A stretch of 64,000 bases of DNA from Mucilaginibacter ginsenosidivorax (GTDB lineage Bacteria > Bacteroidota > Bacteroidia > Sphingobacteriales > Sphingobacteriaceae): positions 1,612,001-1,676,000 of the forward strand of contig NZ_CP042437.1 of the NCBI RefSeq assembly GCF_007971525.1. Reading direction: 5' to 3'. Positions 26,187 through 35,095 of this stretch are shown here, piece after piece. The notes under the pieces are model-generated. The model saw nothing but the letters and a program-made list of their open reading frames with translations, was not told the DNA's origin and did no database searches. The translations under genes were made by a program, and so were the position numbers. Each line of letters starts with the position of its first letter. Within the stretch, counting starts at the first letter, position 1.

Positions 26187-27413
26187 TTAATGCGCAGCCA
26201 TCGCCGCGCCAGCCACCGCTTCCACCTTATTCTTAATAAACCGCTTTCCTACAAATAATACTACAAAAGCCACAACCGATGATGCCGCCATTACACCGGC
26301 CATTGGCAATGTGCCCTGATTTTGAATAAGTGTGATGCCGTATGATGCAAGCGCACCTATCGCCATTTGCAGCGCCCCCATTAATGCCGATGCCGAGCCC
26401 GCGTTTTTGGTAAACGGTGCCAACGATAAGGCGGATGCGTTGGGGCTGGAAATGCCAACACAGCACAAAACACCAAATATCATAACTATTGTACCAGCCA
26501 TACCAAACCAGCCATTTAATGAGCCTGTTAAAAACACCGCCGAAATGATGACCAGGCAAATCACCGTAACGTTTATAATTCGCTCGCTTTTATAATACCT
26601 AACCAACAGGCTGTTCACCTGGCTTGCTCCAATAAAGCCAATTGATAGTCCGCCGAAAACCCATCCGAACGCACCTTTGCTTATTTTAAAAATACCGATA
26701 AAAACAAGCGATGACGATGCCACATAGGTAAACAAACCAGCAAATATAAAAGCGCCGCTTACTGCGTAAGTAAAAAATTGAGGCTCTTTTATAACCGCCC
26801 AAAAGTTAGTGATGATGGGTACAGGCTTAAGCGAATAAGTAGGATCGGGCTTGTAGCTCTCGGGCAGGAAGAAAAATACGGCAATAAATATCAGTACAGC
26901 TATCACAGTAAGTACCAAAAATATTGCCTGCCATTCAAAATGATTAACTATAGCGGTGCCCGCGGTTGGGGCAAGCATGGGCGAGGCGCCCAACACCAGT
27001 ATAAGCAGGGCAAACACCCTGGCATTGTCCTTTACCGGGAATAGATCGCGCACCATGGTCATTGCTGCCACGGTTGCAGCACAGCCTCCAATGGCCTCAA
27101 AAAAACGCATTCCCACAAGCATCGGTAGCGACGTCGAAAAAAAACATCCTACCGAAGCAACGATATACAAAACGAGCCCGAAATAAAGGGGGCGTTTACG
27201 GCCAAACCTGTCAAGTAACGGTCCATATAGTAGTTGGCCAGCCGATATGCCGATAAAAAAGCTCGACATGGTCAGCGTCATCTGCTCTGGGCTGGTATGT
27301 AAATACGCGGCAATGGTATCAAAAGCCGGCAAATACATATCAATTGAAAATGGCGCCAGCGCTGTTAGCGAACCTAATATAAGGATAAGGAAGAAGTATC
27401 TTTTTTTAGTCAT
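26187..27413 (-). CDS. Bcr/CflA-type multidrug efflux transporter (MFS)
   Basis: 408 residues and 12 predicted transmembrane helices. Helix 1 ends with A-P-F-S-I-D-M-Y-L-P-A-F, a strong Bcr/CflA signature. The first cytoplasmic loop is G-P-L-L-D-R-F-G-R-K-R-P (about 64-75), the MFS motif A. It exports drugs or similar compounds by proton antiport. Monocistronic. Length is normal. Confidence 0.92.
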   Translation of the reverse strand: MTKKRYFFLILILGSLTALAPFSIDMYLPAFDTIAAYLHTSPEQMTLTMSSFFIGISAGQLLYGPLLDRFGRKRPLYFGLVLYIVASVGCFFSTSLPMLVGMRFFEAIGGCAATVAAMTMVRDLFPVKDNARVFALLILVLGASPMLAPTAGTAIVNHFEWQAIFLVLTVIAVLIFIAVFFFLPESYKPDPTYSLKPVPIITNFWAVIKEPQFFTYAVSGAFIFAGLFTYVASSSLVFIGIFKISKGAFGWVFGGLSIGFIGASQVNSLLVRYYKSERIINVTVICLVIISAVFLTGSLNGWFGMAGTIVMIFGVLCCVGISSPNASALSLAPFTKNAGSASALMGALQMAIGALASYGITLIQNQGTLPMAGVMAASSVVAFVVLFVGKRFIKNKVEAVAGAAMAAH

Positions 27414-27603
27414 GTGATTTTGCGGTCAATAATCGATAAACCATTGTTTATGGATTTTGTTAATCAGAAACCTGTGGGCAAAGATAGTACTAACAACAGA
27501 TAATGGTTGCCAGGCATCATTAAAGGTGCTTTTATTGCCATAGGATAACATCCTAAATTATCAACCAGAGATTACCTGTCTACTAAGACCATAGACGTCT
27601 CAA

Positions 27604-28827
27604 CTAAAACGTCTCTCCCAAATTCAGATTAATTGATGAGTAATTGCGGCTTACACCATAATCGAGGCTAATATTTGTACCTGATTTTTTATTGAACTTA
27701 AACCGCAGACCGGTGCCTCCCGCAGGGTGCCAATAGGTAAATTTATAGGTATCTGGTTCGGTTACCGAGTTCACGTTGGCAAATAAAACAAAGCCCAGCA
27801 AGCCGTTGCGGGTAATATCGCGGCGATACTCGGTTTCAAAATAAGCCAGTCGCTGGCCACGGTAACGGTTTTGCTGAAATCCCCTGCCCGACCGCTGGTA
27901 CGGCTCCCAGCCTAAACTGGGCAGGTTTAAATAAGGAGTGCCCGGAGTAAGCGATGTCCAGTAATACGTCCAGAATGCCAGTACATTTTTAGGGCCCGAG
28001 TTGGTTAGTGAAACATACTTACGCAAATCGATGTATAATGATTGCCAGTTGGTATGACTGCCCAGCGCTTTGGTATTAAACCGGTACGAAACATTGGCAT
28101 AAACCCCGGGCAAAGGATCAATGGAGTTTTTGCGTGTATCATACAACAAATTAAGGGTAGCGCCCGATGAAAATGCATCCTGCCCTGTAGCGGTACCATA
28201 TTTATACTTCGTAAAATCGTGCAGTGTTTGTTGGCCCTGGCTATCTATATCAACATAATAATCAAGATTATACCCTACACCGGCATAAAAGTAAGGCTTT
28301 ATTCTTTTTAGCACAGTTTGATAAAAGCGTACGTAATTATAGTCAACCAAAAATTTGTGGTGGTTATTCATGTTGCCCCCAAGCCCCCACGTATATTGCG
28401 GATAAACCAATAAACGGATGTCTCCAATAACATTCCACTGATTATCTTTAAGCCAAACGCTTGAACGAATGGGCAAACCGTACCGCCCCCTCAGATTAAA
28501 ATAAGGGGTAAATACCACGGTAGAAAGATTGGTAGTCTTTTGATCGCCCAGGTAAAAGCCTGCGGTAGTTGAGGTAAACAGTGCCCTGCCCCCGCTCCGG
28601 CCGTCAGACGTTGAGATAGGCAAAAATGAGAAATAAAATTTCTTTTTCTCGGTAACCGATACCTTCCTTGGCTTAACATTAAATACCGACCGAAAAACGT
28701 CTATCAAGTCCCGTTGCGGAATGGTATCTGTTGGCATTCTTCCTGTATCGGTATTAAGCCTGCCAGTTTGTGCCATTATAGCAAAAGGTATTAAACAAAA
28801 CAATAATGCTATAAACGTTTTAACCAT
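27604..28827 (-). CDS. Omp85-type outer-membrane barrel (surface antigen, BamA/TamA-like C-terminal domain)
   Basis: 407 residues with a signal peptide (cleaved around I-M-A-Q-T). The mature part is a beta-barrel with the Omp85 L6-like R-G pattern (R-Y-R-G-Q-R-L-A-Y-F-E-T-E-Y-R near 330) and a C-terminus ending in aromatic Phe. No full set of POTRA domains fits before the barrel, so this is a short Omp85 relative and not BamA itself. Patatin-like or other partner domains are absent. Role in outer-membrane transport is unknown. Confidence 0.8.
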   Translation of the reverse strand: MVKTFIALLFCLIPFAIMAQTGRLNTDTGRMPTDTIPQRDLIDVFRSVFNVKPRKVSVTEKKKFYFSFLPISTSDGRSGGRALFTSTTAGFYLGDQKTTNLSTVVFTPYFNLRGRYGLPIRSSVWLKDNQWNVIGDIRLLVYPQYTWGLGGNMNNHHKFLVDYNYVRFYQTVLKRIKPYFYAGVGYNLDYYVDIDSQGQQTLHDFTKYKYGTATGQDAFSSGATLNLLYDTRKNSIDPLPGVYANVSYRFNTKALGSHTNWQSLYIDLRKYVSLTNSGPKNVLAFWTYYWTSLTPGTPYLNLPSLGWEPYQRSGRGFQQNRYRGQRLAYFETEYRRDITRNGLLGFVLFANVNSVTEPDTYKFTYWHPAGGTGLRFKFNKKSGTNISLDYGVSRNYSSINLNLGETF

Positions 28828-28970
28828 TATTTATTCAACGTAATATGTACACCTGCTGTTTGGCATTTTGCCGGTAAAACCAAACTTTTAACGGATAACC
28901 CGTCTTTAACGCATTTATCTCGCAAAATTTATTTTTACACTTCGCTGATAATAGCACACTTAAGATAATA

Positions 28971-29004
28971 AAAAAAGCCCGCGGTTGTAGTAAAACCGGG
29001 GCTT
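28971..29004 (-). terminator. Rho-independent terminator of the glycine-zipper gene
   Basis: Read on the minus strand, AAGCCCCGGTT pairs with AACCGCGGGCTT and is followed by a run of T. It lies just past the stop of the gene at 29033. Confidence 0.85.
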
Positions 29005-29032
29005 ATAAAACACTTTTAACTTTTTTTAACCT

Positions 29033-29386
29033 TTATTGGTACTTAACGGTAGTTACGGTAGTGGTTTTGCTATATGGATGTGCATGATGTCTTGGGTGGG
29101 CCCTGCGCCACGCAATACGGCGGGCGCGCTCTTTTTTCTCCCTTGCCCGACGGGTTTCATTACCAATAATATAACCGCCGCCGGCGCCTATAGCGCCTCC
29201 TATTAAAGCGCCGCCAACATTATGCCCTATCAGGCCACCTGCAACGGCACCACCAGCACCACCTATTATAGCGCCCTTACCCTGGTCGCTTATTCCCTTT
29301 TTCTTTGAAGTTTGAGCCTGGGTGTTCTGCGCAAATGTTGACAACAGGGCGAAAAACAGGCAGGCAAATATGATTAGCTTTTTCAT
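29033..29386 (-). CDS. Glycine-zipper domain protein
   Basis: 117 residues from the ATG at 29386, which begins a signal peptide (M-K-K-L-I-I-F...A-Q-N-T). Residues about 40-80 are a glycine zipper (G-A-I-I-G-G-A-G-G-A-V-A-G-G-L-I-G and repeats) of the type that inserts into or spans membranes. The C-terminus is rich in Arg and His. Likely an outer-membrane or periplasmic structural protein of the YMGG/SlyB-like kind. No operon partner. Confidence 0.85.
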   Translation of the reverse strand: MKKLIIFACLFFALLSTFAQNTQAQTSKKKGISDQGKGAIIGGAGGAVAGGLIGHNVGGALIGGAIGAGGGYIIGNETRRAREKKERARRIAWRRAHPRHHAHPYSKTTTVTTVKYQ

Positions 29387-29447
29387 GGTATAATGTATCT
29401 GATAAGTGTTAATAATTATCACCTATACAAATAGCAGGCCAAATATT

Positions 29448-29490
29448 CAGTTTGCAGTAAGCCGGGTGCAGTTTGCAGCAGTAAGTTTTT
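29448..29490. repeat. CAGTTTGCAG word island
   Basis: CAGTTTGCAGTAAG and GCAGTTTGCAGCAGTAAG occur in tandem upstream of the dispersed element at 29508. It is one of the many short-word islands. Confidence 0.5.
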
Positions 29491-29507
29491 AAGCTTAATG
29501 TTGGTTT

Positions 29508-29593
29508 GGGCGTATCCCTGCGGGCCGGGCTATCCGCTCATACTGCACAGGCATTAAGCGCGAGGCCGGTATCCGCTTTTATCCCTTACGCAA
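29508..29593 (+). repeat. Dispersed GGGCGT...TTACGC element, copy D
   Basis: An uninterrupted copy of the element found at 821-1076 and 2229-2313: GGGCGT head, CTCATACTGCACAGGC body and GAGGCCGGTATCCG tail ending CCCTTACGC. Its intact tail is the reference showing that copy A is split by an insertion. Confidence 0.8.
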
Positions 29594-29600
29594 CTTGTCT

Positions 29601-29680
29601 GAAATCAGGATTTTCAGAATTAAAGAATTAACAGAATTTTAAACACGATTTAGTGATTGTAACAAGATTAACAGGATTTT
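29601..29680. repeat. CAGAATTAAAGAATTAACAG word island
   Basis: Words ATCAGGATTTTCAGAATT, AAGAATTAACAGAATTTT and AAGATTAACAGGATTTTT. The same vocabulary recurs at 46311-46405 and 57493-57533. Confidence 0.6.
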
Positions 29681-29705
29681 TCAACTGCAATATTTAACAT
29701 AATGC

Positions 29706-29804
29706 CAACTCACAACTCACTACTCACAACTCACTACTCACTACTCACTACTCACTACTCACTACTCACTACTCACTACTCACTACTCACTACTCACTAC
29801 TCAC
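29706..29804. repeat. Heptamer tandem repeat ACTCACT, about 14 units, ending at a stop codon
   Basis: About 99 bases of ACTCACT (some units ACTCACA), period 7. On the minus strand it reads GTGAGTAGTGAGTAG, and the hydrolase stop codon TGA (29801-29803) is its first word. There are no unique spacers, so it is not a CRISPR array. Confidence 0.9.
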
Positions 29805-30619
29805 TTAAAAAACTCTATTACACTGGCCGAAAACTGTACCGTTTTTGAGGCAGCGTTATGATCGCCGGGTACATAACTTAGTTTGGATGTGGCAATCAAT
29901 TTATGCAGTTCTGTTTCCGATCCGCCATCATGATCTTCTGTGCCGTTTATCAGCAATACCGGTATTTTTACTTTTGCCAGTTCCTGCTTACTTGTTGAAG
30001 GCTGGTACTTTTGCTGTAACGCCAATGCCGGTACATCAAAAGCCGGGTTACTATGAATATACTTTATCATGCCATCTACATCGTGAAAACTGGTATCGCC
30101 CATCAAAGCTTTATATGCATGAACGCGTCTTGGCCATTCGGGATTGGTGTATGCATCGCCCATCCCCCCCATAACCAGTTTTTGCACCCGCTTATCCAGT
30201 ATCAGCAAGCGCGATGCGATGATAGAACCACGCGAATAGCCTACCACATTATATTTTTTTATCCCCAGGCTGCTCACCAAACCAATAATATCTTTAGCCT
30301 CGGCATCGTTGGCGTAACCGGCATCGGTATGGGGCTTGTCTGACCGTCCGTTGCCCCGCTGATCAAGTATAATCACTTTATAACCGGCAGCAAGTAAATC
30401 AGGATAAAGGTGCCCATTTTTCCAACCCTGACCTGTACCCGAAAAACCATGGATAAGCACTACCGGAAAGCCGTCGCCTTTAATTTCATAATAAATTTTT
30501 ACACCATCGGCTGCGGTGTAAAAGTTCCCCTCTGTTTCCTGCGAAAAACAAGTAATGCTTACAGCCAGCATTATTAACAACAGCGCTACTGATTTTATAT
30601 TTTTCTTCACAACCTGCAT
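29801..30619 (-). CDS. Secreted alpha/beta hydrolase
   Basis: 272 residues with a signal peptide (first about 27 residues, ending C-F-S-Q-E). It has a classical hydrolase fold: oxyanion motif H-G-F-S-G near 57, nucleophile elbow G-Y-S-R-G with Ser129, probable acid in G-T-E-D-H-D, and His in P-G-D-H-N near 253. Substrate unknown. Its ATG directly follows the TAA of the GntP-type permease gene (TAAATG), so the two are translationally coupled and may serve one catabolic route. The gene ends at the start of a long heptamer repeat. Confidence 0.88.
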   Translation of the reverse strand: MQVVKKNIKSVALLLIMLAVSITCFSQETEGNFYTAADGVKIYYEIKGDGFPVVLIHGFSGTGQGWKNGHLYPDLLAAGYKVIILDQRGNGRSDKPHTDAGYANDAEAKDIIGLVSSLGIKKYNVVGYSRGSIIASRLLILDKRVQKLVMGGMGDAYTNPEWPRRVHAYKALMGDTSFHDVDGMIKYIHSNPAFDVPALALQQKYQPSTSKQELAKVKIPVLLINGTEDHDGGSETELHKLIATSKLSYVPGDHNAASKTVQFSASVIEFFK

Positions 30620-31936
30620 TTATTTTACAAACTGGTTAATAATTAACACGCCTGCCAAACCTGTTAGCGAAACCAAAGTTTCCATTAACGACCATGACCG
30701 GATGGTATCTTTTATACTGATGTTAAAATACTCTTTAAACAACCAGAAACCTGAATCATTAACGTGCGAGAACGCCAGGCTACCGGCACCTATCGAAAGC
30801 ACCATTAAATTGGCGTCAACGTGGCTCTTGGTCACCAGTTTTACCAAAATGCCGGCTGCCGTAAGCCCGGCCACCGTTGCCGATCCTAAGCTAACCCGGA
30901 TAATGGCCGCTATTACCCAGCCTAACAGCAAAGGAGGCATGTTTAGCGTTTTCAACTGGTCGGCTATCTGGTCGCTTGCGCCGCTGGTGGTCAAAACTTC
31001 GCTTAGGGCTCCCGAGCCGGCAATAATAAGCAGTATAAGCGCTATGTCTTTAACAGCATCGGTATAGTTTCCTGCCAGCACATTCATCTTTTTCCCCTGC
31101 TTAATGCCTAATGTAAAAGTAGCTACAACAAGGGCAATAAGCATAACGATAGATGGATCGCCCAGGAAGGCAATCACTTTTACCGCAACCACATTTTTGA
31201 TACCCAGGTAAGGAAACAAGGCCGAAAGCATCAGCAATATTACCGGCAGCAAAGCAGTAAAAAAACTATTTAAGGCTCCGGGTAGTTTTTCGGCGGGCAG
31301 TTCATCGGCCCGGAAAGTAGCCAACGGTTCGGAATGTATTTTTTTTAAGAACTTGGCAAACAACGGGCCGGCAATAATAATGGCCGGTATGGCTATCATT
31401 AAACCATAAATAAAGGTTGTGGCCATATTAGCATGAAACATAGCTACCAATGCCGATGGCGACGGATGGGGAGGCAAAAAACCATGGGTAACAGATAGTG
31501 ATGCCAGCATGGGTAAGCCAATATAAACAGCCGGCAATTTATATTTATACACTACCGAAAATATGAGCGGAACCATCAATACAAACCCAATGCCGTAAAA
31601 AAGAGGGATACCAATGATAAAACCGGCAGTAACCAAAGCCCATTGTATATGTTTTTCACCAACTGCTTTAACCAGTACCTCTGCTATTTTTTGGGCAGCC
31701 CCGCTTACCGCCACAAGCTTACCCAGCATGGCGCCCAGGCAAATGATGATAAGCAATTTACCCATGATATCGCCCATGCCTTTTTGTATCGAAGCCATTA
31801 ATTTATTTATCGGGATGCCCAACAGTAGTCCCGCAGCTATGGCAACAATAAGAAAGGCTACAAAAGGGTTTACCTTCCCCCAGCTTACCAATAAAATAAG
31901 CAGGATAATACAAATAAGAATAATTGCTAATACCAT
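30620..31936 (-). CDS. GntP-family gluconate/organic acid permease
   Basis: 438 residues, about 12 transmembrane helices. Family features are F-V-A-F-L-I-V-A near 26, the G-x-x-x-G-K-L motif near 58-70 and H-G-F-L-P-P-H-P-S-P near 155, characteristic of the GntP group. It imports gluconate or a related sugar acid in symport with protons. The alpha/beta hydrolase gene follows with no gap. No gluconokinase is nearby, so substrate assignment stays at family level. Confidence 0.9.
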   Translation of the reverse strand: MVLAIILICIILLILLVSWGKVNPFVAFLIVAIAAGLLLGIPINKLMASIQKGMGDIMGKLLIIICLGAMLGKLVAVSGAAQKIAEVLVKAVGEKHIQWALVTAGFIIGIPLFYGIGFVLMVPLIFSVVYKYKLPAVYIGLPMLASLSVTHGFLPPHPSPSALVAMFHANMATTFIYGLMIAIPAIIIAGPLFAKFLKKIHSEPLATFRADELPAEKLPGALNSFFTALLPVILLMLSALFPYLGIKNVVAVKVIAFLGDPSIVMLIALVVATFTLGIKQGKKMNVLAGNYTDAVKDIALILLIIAGSGALSEVLTTSGASDQIADQLKTLNMPPLLLGWVIAAIIRVSLGSATVAGLTAAGILVKLVTKSHVDANLMVLSIGAGSLAFSHVNDSGFWLFKEYFNISIKDTIRSWSLMETLVSLTGLAGVLIINQFVK

Positions 31937-32308
31937 TATATCAAACTGTTAATAGTTGGGCACTTAAACCAAACCTTGTCCGACTAAAGTAACAACAATA
32001 TTTGATTTTAAGCTTTTCACCGACAAAAGCTTTCGTTGCGAATTGCTAATTTACTTAACTGATCACCCATTAACTATTCGTTAAAAATCAATAAAAACCC
32101 ACAACCGGGTTCTTTTATTTATAAAATATTAATTAGAACAAAAATATTACTAAATCACAATGCTTTTTTTCGGTCGTTATACAAAAAATGTTTAAGTTTG
32201 TATGCTGACGTATGGATAAATAAATATCCCCTTTGTTACTCCAAATTTGTTCAATATAGTTGGCGAGAGATCTTAAATCCATGTCGGTCCTTCACTTGTA
32301 ATGTTATT
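31937..32308. other. 372-bp divergent intergenic region
   Basis: Carries the promoters for the permease operon and the response regulator. AACCC and GGGTT near 32096-32111 make a short stem followed by TTCTTTT, weakly terminator-like. The remainder is A/T-rich. No gene is seen. Confidence 0.4.
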
Positions 32309-32668
32309 ATGTCAAAGCGTATTTTAGTATTGGACGACAATCAGGACATTTTAGAAATTGTTCATGAAACACTTACCTATGAGCAATTTGAAGTACGCAG
32401 CACATCAAACAGCGAAGACGTATTACCGCTGATAGAAGAATTTGCCCCAGACCTGGTTATATTGGATTACCGTGTTGCAGGCACAAATGGCGGCGAAATT
32501 TGCAAAAGCATCAAAGTTCACCCTAAATTTGGCGATATTCCCGTTATCATATTTTCTGCATATTTAAGCAATGACAACCATCTTCTAAACTATGGTTGTG
32601 ATGGTATTATCAATAAACCTTTTGACCTTATTGAACTTGTTGAGAAGGTGAATAACCTGATTAAGTAA
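32309..32668 (+). CDS. Single-domain response regulator
   Basis: 119 residues from the ATG at 32309; the longer frame upstream is leader. A receiver domain only: acidic pair Asp9-Asp10, phosphorylation site Asp53, switch Ser83 and Lys103 in N-K-P-F-D. With no output domain it probably acts by protein-protein contact or as a phosphorelay intermediate (CheY/Spo0F-like). No histidine kinase is adjacent. Two four-cysteine mini-proteins and a second such regulator follow within 1.4 kb. Confidence 0.92.
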   Translation: MSKRILVLDDNQDILEIVHETLTYEQFEVRSTSNSEDVLPLIEEFAPDLVILDYRVAGTNGGEICKSIKVHPKFGDIPVIIFSAYLSNDNHLLNYGCDGIINKPFDLIELVEKVNNLIK

Positions 32669-32832
32669 AGGTGCCATTATTCTGCTAAAGGCTATCCAAA
32701 ACGTCCTCCTCATTATGGGTACATTACCCAAAATAGCAACAATTAAAAAAAGTGACCCAAAAACGCCTTGTATTTTAAAAATAGTTTGTTTTTTACGCCT
32801 TAAAAATAACAATACCATAATAAATACCCTTA

Positions 32833-32865
32833 TTGATTAAGATATTAACAATAAAGTTATCTTTG
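32833..32865 (+). promoter_or_regulatory. Complete Bacteroidota promoter
   Basis: TTG (32833-32835), 22-base spacer, TATCTTTG (32858-32865). The spacing fits the consensus, and the start would lie about 45 bases before the ATG at 32916. Confidence 0.6.
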
Positions 32866-32915
32866 TGATAGTGAAATTGAATAATAATTAAATACAATAA
32901 CCCCTTAATTGTATT

Positions 32916-33107
32916 ATGGTTGTACAAATTAATCAGCAGCAAGATATAAAGCCTTTGCTAAAAAAAAGGGCGACATGTCCGAAATGTAAAATAGAACTCG
33001 CAGATAGGGTTCCGCGTGGCTTCTTTGCTAAGCACTTCTTGTTTTTCCTTCCAATCAAACGGTATATTTGCTATCGCTGCCAACGAAAACGATATGTGCT
33101 TTATTAA
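32916..33107 (+). CDS. Four-cysteine zinc-ribbon mini-protein (paralogue 1)
   Basis: 63 residues. Cys pairs C-P-K-C (21, 24) and C-Y-R-C (52, 55) are spaced as in zinc ribbons. Between them is R-G-F-F-A-K-H-F-L-F-F-L-P-I-K-R-Y, nearly the same as in the gene at 33221. The central stretch is hydrophobic and basic and might touch a membrane or nucleic acid. No function is known to me. It has its own promoter and sits between two response regulators. Confidence 0.75.
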   Translation: MVVQINQQQDIKPLLKKRATCPKCKIELADRVPRGFFAKHFLFFLPIKRYICYRCQRKRYVLY

Positions 33108-33220
33108 CCATTAATTAATTTAAAAAACCAAAAGTATACCGATACTAACTTACTGGTAGTATTTATATATAGCTTGATGTTTTGTATGGGCTATATTGTA
33201 AATTGCTCCCTCCATATAGT

Positions 33221-33403
33221 ATGACAGAAGATCAAAACATTAGCGAAAAACCAAAAAAAGTATATTATTGCTCAAAATGTGGAACTCCATTCCACTTTAA
33301 AATGCGCCGCGGTTGGTTTACTAAAAGGATTTTGTTTTTTTTACCCATAAAAAAGTATTTTTGTGCCAAGTGTAAAAAAGCAAGTTACATTTTTGCAAAG
33401 TAA
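33221..33403 (+). CDS. Four-cysteine zinc-ribbon mini-protein (paralogue 2)
   Basis: 60 residues from the ATG at 33221; an upstream in-frame ATG at 33182 lacks similarity to the paralogue. Cysteines 17, 20, 48 and 51 have exactly the same spacing as in the first copy. The linker R-R-G-W-F-T-K-R-I-L-F-F-L-P-I-K-K-Y matches it closely, while the N-termini differ. This indicates a tandem duplication with divergence, and selection on the Cys pairs and the F-F-L-P-I-K core. Confidence 0.75.
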   Translation: MTEDQNISEKPKKVYYCSKCGTPFHFKMRRGWFTKRILFFLPIKKYFCAKCKKASYIFAK

Positions 33404-33629
33404 CATCTTTACTTATAAACACTCCTTTTTACACAACACTACTTAATTTTATCGTATCCACTGGCGGGTTTATTTGTTTACATTACTTTTAAATTAAGTA
33501 TAAACAGAATATTATACTGATTTAAAAGCACTTATCAAACCAATTTGGTATAACATTTGCTTATCATCAATGTAAAGTTATTAATTAATGATTAATAGCA
33601 TTTTTTTGAAGATACTAAAAGACATTACC

Positions 33630-34001
33630 ATGAGACGGATATTAGCGGTTGATGATGATAAGGACATATTGGAGGTTTTACAATACATACTTGAGGAATC
33701 GGGCTATGAAGTTGAAACATTATCAGATGCACACTACATTTTTGATAGGATCAGGAAGCATAATCCCGACTTGATTTTACTTGATATTATGCTGGGCGGT
33801 TTAGACGGGCGAGAGTTGTGCAAACACATTAAAACGATGAAAGAAACCCACAATATTCCGGTTATCTTAATTTCGGCAAGTCACAATATTTCTGATCGTT
33901 CGCTCCAACATGATGGAGGCCCCGATGATTTTATAGCCAAACCATTTGACATCGACGTTTTATTACGGAGCGTAAAAGCTCAACTCAACCAGGCAGCCTG
34001 A
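33630..34001 (+). CDS. Single-domain response regulator
   Basis: 123 residues from the ATG at 33630. A receiver domain only: Asp8-Asp9 acidic pair, phosphorylation site Asp52 (L-L-D-I-M), Ser82 and Lys104 in A-K-P-F-D. Similar in layout to the regulator at 32309 but clearly a separate gene. No kinase or output domain is nearby, so the input and target are unknown. Confidence 0.92.
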   Translation: MRRILAVDDDKDILEVLQYILEESGYEVETLSDAHYIFDRIRKHNPDLILLDIMLGGLDGRELCKHIKTMKETHNIPVILISASHNISDRSLQHDGGPDDFIAKPFDIDVLLRSVKAQLNQAA

Positions 34002-34087
34002 TAGCAAAATAGCAGGCAACTGAGGGGTTCCAGCTATCCGTATCCGGTTTTGTAAACGCTACTTTTTCAGCACCTGATCGGTAACGA

Positions 34088-34462
34088 TTATTCAATATTA
34101 ACGTTAAATGCCTTATCTCGTTTAGCCCGGTTTCGTAGTTTAAAAAACACAACCAGGTTTAAAAAGTGCATACCGCCTAAAATCAAAATTATCCACCCCA
34201 ATTTATAACTCAAAACCTCCACTACAACTTGTATATTGGCAATAGTACCAGTTTCTTTTAAGGCCAGGCTCATGTACCCTATATTAATAAGGTAAAAGCC
34301 CACAACAAGCAGTTTATTCACACTGTCGGCCAATTCATTATTACCGTGAAAAATATCTACCAAAAAAATACGGCCATTTTTGAATAGCACTTTGGCAACC
34401 CAAACAGTTAATGCGATGCTTACCAACAGGTAAACAACATAAGTTAAAATAAAATAGTTCAT
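34088..34462 (-). CDS. Small integral membrane protein
   Basis: 124 residues with about four hydrophobic segments (1-25, 50-65, 80-95, 97-110) and basic ends. Lies 73 bases downstream of the GbsR/MarR-type regulator on the same strand, so it may be its co-transcribed target. Family not recognised. Confidence 0.65.
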   Translation of the reverse strand: MNYFILTYVVYLLVSIALTVWVAKVLFKNGRIFLVDIFHGNNELADSVNKLLVVGFYLINIGYMSLALKETGTIANIQVVVEVLSYKLGWIILILGGMHFLNLVVFFKLRNRAKRDKAFNVNIE

Positions 34463-34535
34463 GATTTTACGATTTATTTAATATAATTATTATAGAATTT
34501 TCAATAAATATCGAAAGTTAAATTCAAAAAAAATG

Positions 34536-35042
34536 TTACTTGAACATTTTAAATATCGACCCAAAAAACCAGTTTTCTTCCGCTTTTAGCATGGTATCTA
34601 AAGTTGTATTCACGTTTTTCGCCAGCTTATTAATGTCATTTACCGAGGTCTTAAAAGTTTTATAAGCAGGGTCGTTTTCATCACCTTTAACTTCAGTTAA
34701 CTGGGCAAGGATCTTAAGCACCGGGTCAAGCTCGCGTTTTTTGCGTTCTTCGGCCACGCGGCGGGCAATTACCCAGGTATCTTTTTCGGCATAAAAAAAC
34801 TCTTTGCGCTCGCCGGTCTTATGTTGTTTTTCAACCAAACCCCAATCAATCAAATCCCGCAGGGTCATATTGGCATTGCCACGGGATATACTTAACTCAG
34901 CCATTACCTCTTCGGTTGTTAAAGCCTCTGGCGATACCATAAGTAAAGCATGTACCTGCGCCATTGTGCGGTTTATCCCCCATTCTGATCCCAACTTGCC
35001 CCAGGCCTCAATAAACTTAAGTTTTCCTTCTGCCAATTCCAT
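34536..35042 (-). CDS. GbsR/MarR-family transcriptional regulator
   Basis: 168 residues from the ATG at 35042 (an alternative ATG lies at 35066). A winged helix-turn-helix spans about 25-90, with T-T-E-E-V-M-A-E-L-S-I-S-R-G-N-A-N-M-T-L in the recognition-helix region. A helical dimerisation tail follows. GbsR-type proteins often control osmolyte or membrane functions. The downstream gene encodes a membrane protein, which may be regulated by it. Confidence 0.85.
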   Translation of the reverse strand: MELAEGKLKFIEAWGKLGSEWGINRTMAQVHALLMVSPEALTTEEVMAELSISRGNANMTLRDLIDWGLVEKQHKTGERKEFFYAEKDTWVIARRVAEERKKRELDPVLKILAQLTEVKGDENDPAYKTFKTSVNDINKLAKNVNTTLDTMLKAEENWFFGSIFKMFK

Positions 35043-35095
35043 GCACAAATATAAATGAGTTTTCAAACTTTCAAAAATAAATGAAAAATAGAATT

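Noticed and set aside
29706..29804. Possible CRISPR array
   Set aside because: Continuous 7-base tandem with no unique spacers and no cas genes in the window.
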